Below are positions 42,744 through 51,200 of a DNA stretch of 64,000 bases, piece after piece. A program made the translations under genes and the position numbers. The DNA comes from Maea johnstoni. Lineage: Eukaryota; Annelida; Polychaeta; Spionida; Magelonidae. The stretch spans positions 54,941,823 to 55,005,822 of the forward strand of contig OZ012685.1 of the NCBI GenBank assembly GCA_963942565.1, given 5' to 3'. The notes beneath the pieces were generated by a model. It did no database searches and was not told where the DNA came from. It saw only the letters and a list, made by a program, of their open reading frames with translations. The first letter of the stretch is position 1; each line of letters opens with the position of its first letter.

Positions 42744-43212
42744 TAGGGCTGTGCTCACCAAAATTTTTCAGCTCACGAGCATCACCAAAAACCTAAACGA
42801 TGCTCACGAGCTGCTCACGAGCATGAAAACGGCGGCCATTTTGTTTTTCAGTGTAGATTGCAGTCATTAGGAACAGCTTGATCGAAGTGTCAATACCGCT
42901 TGCCAGCGCCATATCAAGCTAGCGGTATAAACATGCAACTACACCTCGTGATTCTGAACCCGTTAGAGTGTGAAGTACGCTCTGACGGGTTAGCGTATAT
43001 CGAACTTACGCATTTTGCGTAGTTCCGCTGTGAATCGACATCGATGTCGCCAACACGATGCCAGATTTTTTAGCTTCTCAAGCCTATTTAAAAAGGTCGT
43101 TCAAGTTTTTATTTTTTTGCGATGCTCATGAGTTTCATGTCATGCTCGATAATCGTAGCATGGCATGAAAATCGCGATCCATCGAGCATCGCGAGCGGTG
43201 AGCACAGCCCTA
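42744..43212. mobile_element. hAT-type MITE with perfect 16-bp ends and 8-bp target duplication
   Basis: Ends TAGGGCTGTGCTCACC and GGTGAGCACAGCCCTA are perfect complements. CTATCTAG flanks both sides (42736-42743, 43213-43220), an exact 8-bp duplication as made by hAT transposases. The interior has an imperfect palindrome AACCCGTTAGAGTG...CGCTCTGACGGGTT near 42958-42992 and repeated CTCACGAGCAT motifs. No coding frame. Confidence 0.92.
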
Positions 43213-43627
43213 CTATCTAGTTCTTCTTAATACTTAATACTTTTTAAAACGTAGCAGGCAAAATGTGATCTAATATCATAAAACATCACTTTCTTGCTCC
43301 TACATCTCTTTTCCACCTGGAGGCACTCATGGTCAAATTTCTATACATGAATCAAAGACACAATTAGCTTTGTTTCGCATGCAGAAGACTTCTTCTCTGA
43401 AACATATTTCATTATTCGATAACGTGCCGTGGATGGACTAGCCAGGGAATTTCCAACTCAGATTACATGACCTTTTCATAACCTTTTTCACTTTTTTTAT
43501 AGAAAGAATAGATAATTATTTAAGCAAATGAGAATTTATCCTCTTTTTATGACCTCATTTATCCTCTTTGAGAGAACATTCATCTTCCTTTTCTTCCCTT
43601 ATTGCAAGAAGTAATGCAGACAAGCAT

Positions 43628-43857
43628 TCTTAACCCATCCATGTCTGAAGGGCCAAAACAGTCCAACTTTTTAAAAAATACTTCCCTTATGAAAGTATAA
43701 ATTGTAAATATTTGAAGGAGAAAAGATGAAAAAATATGACCAACAACTCTCCTTCATATACATTTTGTGAAATAATGCTTTTTGAGGAGAACTAAATGAA
43801 TTAAATATCTCCTATTTATGTGACATTCAACTAATTCAGCTTAAGGGGTTAATTTTC
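43628..43857. mobile_element. family B MITE
   Basis: TTAACCCATCCATGTCTGAA to CAGCTTAAGGGGTTAA with the family's CTCCTTC interior. Confidence 0.7.
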
Positions 43858-43929
43858 AAATATAGGGTCATTTTGAGATTTTTGCAAATTTTTAAGTCTA
43901 CACGCTCCTCCTTTGTTATTAGTAATAAA

Positions 43930-43982
43930 TGTAGATGGTCACAGTTGGTGTAATAATATTACACCAACTGTGACCATCTACA
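43930..43982. repeat. perfect 53-nt palindrome, 26-bp arms, 1-nt centre
   Basis: GTAGATGGTCACAGTTGGTG at 43931-43950 is followed by an AT-rich centre (43951-43961) and its exact complement to 43981. It lies about 330 bp past the TAB1 stop, so probably in the TAB1 3' UTR, where the RNA would form a near-perfect stem. Confidence 0.95.
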
Positions 43983-44308
43983 CCATCATTCAGCAGAGCA
44001 TAATACCAAATACTTAAGAGCCTCACACAGGTTTCACCCTGAGAGGAAAATTCTTTTGGCAATTTTCTCCATATTGAACTTTACCAAAACATGATCACTT
44101 TAAGCAAGCATTTTTGAGTATCAATGTGTTGATCTTTTATCCACAATTATGAAACTAGCTGGAATCTATGATTGCACTCATAATATTTTCCACTTTAAGA
44201 AATAAAAATCTTAATCAGTTGTTCAGCCCATTTCTCAATCTGTTTACCCTTCTATGTAAAAAGAACCTATGACTGTAAGCATATTAGAATATCCCTTTTT
44301 ATGAGGTT

Positions 44309-45248
44309 TCACTCAACTATCATGAGTGGACTAGCTGGCGCATCTACCACTGGGGTTGTAGGATCTTCACTTTTTTCCCCTTTCTTCTCCTCCTCCTCCT
44401 CTTTCTCCTCCTCCTTTTTCTCGTCATCCTCGTCTTCCACACCTCCGTCTGTCACATCCTCCTCCTGTATCATCTCACAGACGGGCGCCGCGACATTCAG
44501 CGACTCCCGCTGGGCCTCTGTCAGCTCAGCTATTGCTTGATAAAAACCGGCGAAAGAAATATACGGTTCGATTTTCCCGTCCTTGTCCAGCTCGAGCGAT
44601 TGGTTGATGTGGGAGCGACGAGAGAAGGGATGATCGCTGCTTTGCGTTGAGTCGTTACTACTCGTGTATGACGATCGCATTGTCGACTGGGTGTACGTCA
44701 GGGTGCCACTAGATGGCGTTGGCTGATTCAGCGTGATGTGGAGAAGCTGTCGACTCAGCGGGGGACCGTTGTTGAATGGATGGATGGCAGGGTTGGTGGG
44801 GATCGTAACCGATAGACTACCGTTGCGTTGGCTTTGCGAATACGGCACGGAGACGGGATGTGCGGCGTATTTTCCGCCCGCTGCCGTTGCCGTGGGACTA
44901 GAGATGGCGTTTGGAAGCGGGTGGTTAAAGTTTCTCACGAGAAGCGTGATGTCTCCGCGAACCTGACATAGTTCCTTCCTCTGGTCGGAGCTGCACATGA
45001 ACGCATCGTGATGTATCCGTACCACCTTGTCCACCACCGCCTGGGCTACCCCGTTCAGCGTAGACTGCACGGCAAATTCTGCAGCCACCATGGCGGCGAT
45101 ATCAGCATTGACATGTTCAGAGCCGGTGGCGTCCTCGTACGACTTGTACAAACCGTCCGACATCAGGATGAGGAAACTACACGACTCGTCCAGGGGAATG
45201 CCGCCTTGGATCTCTGGCTCGGCAATCATGGGCACTGCAAGTGCAGAG
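44309..45248 (-). CDS. TAB1: TAB1 exon 7, last exon (residues 272-584)
   Basis: Acceptor ATATTTAAG at 45249; a nearer AG at 45236 would break the frame. Encodes PMIAEPEIQGG, MSDGLYKSYED, QAVVDKVVRIH, RGDITLLVRNF, the linker, EPYISFAGFY and an acidic tail (about 525-565, E/K-rich) ending SPLMIVE. Stop at 44311-44309. Confidence 0.95.
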
Positions 45249-48200
45249 CTTAAATATAGATAAAATTAAGTAAACAAAGAATCAATTAACAACAGGGATG
45301 GCAAAAAATCATACAAAATGACAAAAATTGAAGTAAAACCGTTTTTTAACAAAAATACAACCTTACAAATGAAACGTGAAAAAAAGCCAAACTATGGAAT
45401 AATTAGGCCCTGACAAGAAAGTGTCCCATACGGAAAGTGGGACAACTAAAGACGACCTTCTACTCTAGAGGGTTCTCTACAAAATACTGCATCAATGTAC
45501 TTTAACTATGACTGCAGTACAAGATCTTCCAAAAACATTTTCAAAAAATATAAAAATATGAAAACAATTTATAATATAGAAAAAATTGAAAATATTTGAA
45601 ATGAAATATTTGATTGATTTTAAACTTATATCATGTTTTTTCATCTAGCAATTAAAGAGTCTGTTATCAAGTACATTCCAGGCATGAATCAGTTAAAACA
45701 CTTAAGGCATTGAAAAGTAACGAGAACTTTTTCATTAAATATTCTCAGTAGTCAAGATTTTCTCAACTGAAAAACATATTCATCTACCTTGGGATCTCCA
45801 CCTCTTCAAAGCCACATTTTATGTGATATTCTTATATATGGCCAGTAGAGCTTTTATTAATGTTTTTTCACCAACCTAAGATTCCCCTGTATTTAACCTA
45901 CCTAAGAATCTCTATCTCTTTAAAGCCATGTTTGATATGATAATCTCCAATACAGCGAGTGTACTCAGCATTGCCGAGCTTGCGCTGTTGCTGTATTTTC
46001 TCGACGTCGAGTCCGAGCTGAGAGAGACGTAGCAGCTCATCCTCGTTATCAATGGTGTGGTCCATGCTGAGCTGCATCACTCGGAGAACACCTTCTTGGT
46101 CCGTCTTGCACAACAATGCCCGACTATCTCCTGAAAGGTCAGACAAAAGAAATAAGATACCGTATTCATCTGAATAAGCGCATGTAACAACAACGCACGG
46201 CTATCTCCTGAAAGGTCAGACAAAAAAGATAAGATACCGTATTCATCTGAATAAGCGTATATAACAACAATGCACGACTATCTCCTGAAAGGTCCGACAA
46301 AAAAGATAAGATACCGTATTCATCTGAATAAGCGCATGTAACAACAACGCATGGCTATCTCCTGAAAGGTCAGACAAAAAAGATAAGATAAAATATTCAT
46401 CTGAATAAGCGCATGTAACAACAATGCACAACTATCTCCTGAAAATTCATACAAAAAAGATGAGATACTGTATTCATCCAAAGGGAGGAAGAAATAGGGT
46501 TTTACATTGCTTTCAACAGCTTAGGTCATATCTCGATGAGACAGAAACCCGGAACCGGGAAGAAATTCCCTTCTCATCAGAAAGAGTTCCAAGGGGTCTT
46601 TCAGTTGCAGAAGGTCCATAGACAGTCCTCCACAATGCTGCACTTTTTATTAGCAACCAGGCCAACCCGCTTGGAGATCCAGCGGAATCTCGAACCTGCT
46701 CATGCTTGGGAGACAGGCATTCTAACAACTAGGCCACGTCGGATCCCCGGTATCTATCCGAATAAGCACAACTACGAATAGCAAGTTTTGAAAAAATCCA
46801 CATGAAGGGGTATTAACGACCTTCCATTTAGCTGCACCTCAAGCACAGTGCTGATCATGACAACAATCAATAGCTGCCTATCAGTGTCTTAGCCAGGATT
46901 TAGAAACTGGGTGTCTAAAATTGGCAGTTGTAAAGTTTTTGGGTGTCCAAATTTTTAAGGGGGGATCACAATATACTCATATTTCAACCATAAACTTATA
47001 TAAATTCATCAAAATAAGTCATGCTATCATTAAACAATGTCATGGGAAATAAAGGGAATGAATAAATTCAATTATAAGCTTGAGATTGAGATTTTTAGAA
47101 ATTTCCACACAAAAGAAATGGGTGTCCACAGGGGTTCTTTTTAAGGGTTTGGGTGTCCATAAAGGCACCCAGACGCCCTGCTGGCTAAGACCATGCTGCC
47201 TATAGCTTGATCTCTTTGCGCTCCTTTGTCTTTTGCTATGCCATGTCCCATTGGATGCTTGAGCGAGGACTGAAATGATGGAAGACCAATAACGCGAAGT
47301 GTTCAAGCTCAAGAAAAAAAGGACAATGTACGGTCTCTACCGGTACCACATGTAAAGGTGATAGAATTTGGCTTTGGTCATTTTCTAAAACTATAACTTT
47401 CTAGCAGCAACGCACTGCTATCGCTTGAAGAATCACACAAAAAAGGAAGAAAAAAATGAATATGTGTTTTTATCATTCTCTACTATCTCTACTAAGTAAG
47501 TTAGTACTGAAGGCAGGAAAACCTTTTAATATACTTACCTACATTGGCAACATAAAGATTATTATTATAGATGAGGGTAACGACTGCAGTAGTTCCTCCG
47601 GTTATCTCTGCTTCTATTGCCTGTAATCTATTATAGATGTCTGGATATTGGGTATACTGTTCATAGGACTTCATGCCCTGAAGAAAAGGAAAAGGAAATG
47701 AGATATCCATGCAAACATATCAATATGTTTAACCCTTCCAATGCTGAGGCTTCTTTCGATTTTTGAAAACCATCTAAACAAATTAGGCTTTTGCAATTTG
47801 TGGAATGTTAAATATCAAAACTGCAGAGTCTTTAAAACATAGAAGGATATTTACAAATGAACTTCTAATTAGAGAGTTTCAGGCAACTCAGTATGTAAAA
47901 ACAATGTTTTATATTGCTTGGTATAGAACAGAATTAAAGTAAGAATAACAATTGTAGTGTCACTTTTACCAGAGGCAACTAAAAGCTATGAGAAGTAAAA
48001 GTGTGGTCCAACAATATAGAATACACTACATTTTCTGAACCTTAAACAACTTACCTCTGGTAAATGTAGCATGAGATTTGCTTTCTCTGCCAGAGCATCA
48101 TCAATAGAATCAAAGAATCCCTTCTCGACTGCGATGAATGACTGCAAAAGATTTATAGTATGGTATTATTAACAAAATGTCTGCATATAGAGTAAAAAAC

Positions 48201-51200
48201 CCAGTCCTTGTTTCTGTTAATCAAAATACTGAGATTGGTGTAAAATTAACCTTCATAGAAGTTAAAATCAAGCCAGACAATTGGTTTGTTTATGTATCCT
48301 AGGTAGCCGGCCCTGATGGCCGAGTGGTCTAAAGCATTGCCATTGAATGCTTAGTGTCTCTCACCACTGCATGGGTTTGAATCCCAGCTGGGGCATGTGA
48401 GAAAGTTGCCACTGCCTTGGGACAATTAATTGATGAATTAAAAAGTGCACAAAAAGCATTTAGAATTTTAATTTTTATTCTTTAAATGTGTTCAAAATCA
48501 ACACTTAATGGTGCAAACTTGCAAACATAACTATTCCTTTTGATAGTTAAGGTCTTAAGCGGGATTTTGAAAGTATGGCATCAAAAAAAATATATTTACA
48601 ATATTTCCATATTTAAATATTACTATCTTCACATTACTACCATATTCTTACTCTTACTTATTAAGAATCAATCTTCTGCTTAATCATTTCATGATAATGA
48701 AACATCAAACAAAAATTTGTGCTTCCACCTACCTTGGCAATGGCTTGCAATATTGTTAATACCATTAGTACCAGTATGATAGTGTACATATCATTTTAGA
48801 AATATTGGTATAATATTGCACCTTGAAAATATTAATGTTGCCAATCTCTGAAATATATATAATTAAAATTGCCTTTACAAACCTGATGTATGACTTCTTT
48901 GACAGCATCGTCTTCAACCTTTCCCGAGAGCTGTCCTAATAGGAGCTCTGCTGGCATCCGCTGAGCAGCGAAGTTAGACGCCTTACTGCCACCATGCCCA
49001 TCAAATACTCCATACAAATAACAGTCTTCTTCCACTCTGAAAAACACATAACACAGGCCTCAACGCTAACTCAAAATGTTACTGGCCCCGTAGGACCAGT
49101 AACACCTAGGATCTACTGGTTCTGCAAAATATTTACTGGTCCGACAAATTTTTCCTCATTAAACAAAGCAAGAAAAAAAATTGCATAAAATTCACATAAA
49201 ACATTTGTTTTTTAATTTTATCTTCATTTATTTAAAAAAAAAACATTTGTGGAAAATCTTGAGGGGAAACCTGTTAACAAGAATGTCCCTAAATGTTTAC
49301 TGGCCCCATAGGACTATTTGGGATTTGTTTTATTGGCCCAAAGCCGTTTTTGGGAATTTTTACTGACCTAGTGCCAGCGGTATACTGTTAACGTCTGGCC
49401 CTGCCTGCTGAAAACTGCTCCCCATGTACATTTCATAAGTCAAGAGTTAAAATTCTAAACATTTTAAAACCAATGCCTGACATGTGGGCTTTACCTCTCA
49501 TTTCATATTCAGTTATCTTAAATGGTTTTAAATCATACCTGAAATGGAAACTCCTGTCCTCAAACTCATGTTGTTCCCTTCTGAAGCCATCTTCGCGATA
49601 CGCCTGGTTGGTGGCGAATCCTACACCTGACAGGTAACACACAGGCAGGTCATCTGTCCAGCTAAGAGCATGGCCCTGTAAGATAAACATGAGACTTTTA
49701 GAAAATACCGAGCGAGTTCTCCAGTGAGATACTTGGGGTCAGCGGCTATTTCAGAGACCCGCCTGCCCGTCATTTTGGCGGGCAGAGTGGTTGAATTACG
49801 ATGTAATGGTGGACGGGTACTCCTCCTAAAACCCCATAAAAGGCGGGCTAACCCTAGCCAAAACGTCCCTCTCAAAGACGGGAAGGAAATGAGAGGTTAT
49901 TACCTAATGCCGGCCTCCTGCCGAACCACCCACGCTGCCTGCCGTAAAGGCATGAGAAGGCCTACAAGTGGAGTGGTTCGATCCCCAAGAGAGCACATTA
50001 AAGATAAGATTGTCACACTGCCGACAATCTCCGTTTATAACCCTCTTGGGAGAGATAAGGGCTCATAATCCTCTCTCCTAGCATAGGCATACTCTGAGCG
50101 ATAATCAAGTATATTGACATAGTGATTGCTGCGGCGGCCGGTCTGTAGCCTCACTAAGCTGAGTAACAGAGGCCAGTGTCAGTTGCCATAAATAAGCCCA
50201 AACTACGGAGTCAACATTTTGGTCACTTAATTTGCCTTTTGAGTATGTAATGTATACACCCTAGTGTGTTTGTCAGACATGGGCAAATAGTGGCATTAGC
50301 AAATGCGAATGGTGTTCACATTTTCAAAACAAGAGACTCAATCTGACAATGTTCTTCAAGCCTAACCCAGTGAGCCAGTCATCTGGAACAGGACAAAAGG
50401 TAAGATTATTTAATATATCACTAACCTGGGGTGCCACCTGGGGGGTCTATAGATTTTCTCAACCTAACATGGGTTTACTTTAAAATTAATGCATGTTTAT
50501 TATCCCTGTCCTACAATAGAGGTGGCGGGAATTGGGGGGATGAACTTAACAAGTGATGGGATCTCATTCTTATGAACGAGATTACTGTCACACACACCGG
50601 AGTTCTGCCCAATTTTTTTTTCATGCTAAAAAACTTAGTTATTTTTGACCCAGATGTTTACCGCTGTGAAAATGATCACCAACAACTGTTACTACTTAAT
50701 GAATATAAGTCAAAATCAATAAAGCTACTAGGCTTACACATATCTTTTACAATTGTCATATTGGGCCTATACAATGTTTATATTGCCTGAAGGCTCTTCT
50801 AATGAGGTAGACATTGAAAAATACCCTCTCAACAGGATATCAGGTTTTGAAAATGTGGGTTTGATTCCTAGACAATTTTACTAGATAATTTGGCCTGTAC
50901 ATTGTATGGCTAATTTCTTTGACTAAAGTCAATCAATATCTATATATCCGATCTATGACAGTATGCTGTTATTTTATTCTGCATAAGCCTCACCATATCA
51001 CAGAGCTTATATACCGCTCATGGCACTTTACCAAACCAGTCCTATTCTTAAGGGCCCTATGAGGACACAGTGGCTGTTGAGTGTACCTCAGTATGATTTA
51101 TTTCCATCGCACTTACCGTGTATACTGCTGATCCAACTGTAACTCACCTTTTAGGGAGTATAGAATCCTAATAACTTTTGGGACTGACAACTTTTTATAT

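Larger units (their letters stand above)
36226..44308. other. intergenic region between convergent CCDC6 and TAB1
   Basis: No additional gene found. Apart from the MITEs and palindrome listed separately, 37351-39350, 39585-40650 and 43221-43628 contain nothing I can assign. The TAB1 3' UTR must occupy part of the right end. Confidence 0.5.

Noticed and set aside
44301-45263. Several plus-strand frames opposite TAB1 exon 7
   Set aside because: Antisense shadows of a strongly conserved coding exon; no similarity of their own.
46680-46756. tRNA-Gly gene on the minus strand
   Set aside because: The acceptor halves pair, but the T-arm and anticodon stem have mismatches and a SINE body follows.
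48309-48424. Functional tRNA gene
   Set aside because: A and B boxes are present but the acceptor stem does not close, and related heads fused to a body occur elsewhere; it is a SINE head.
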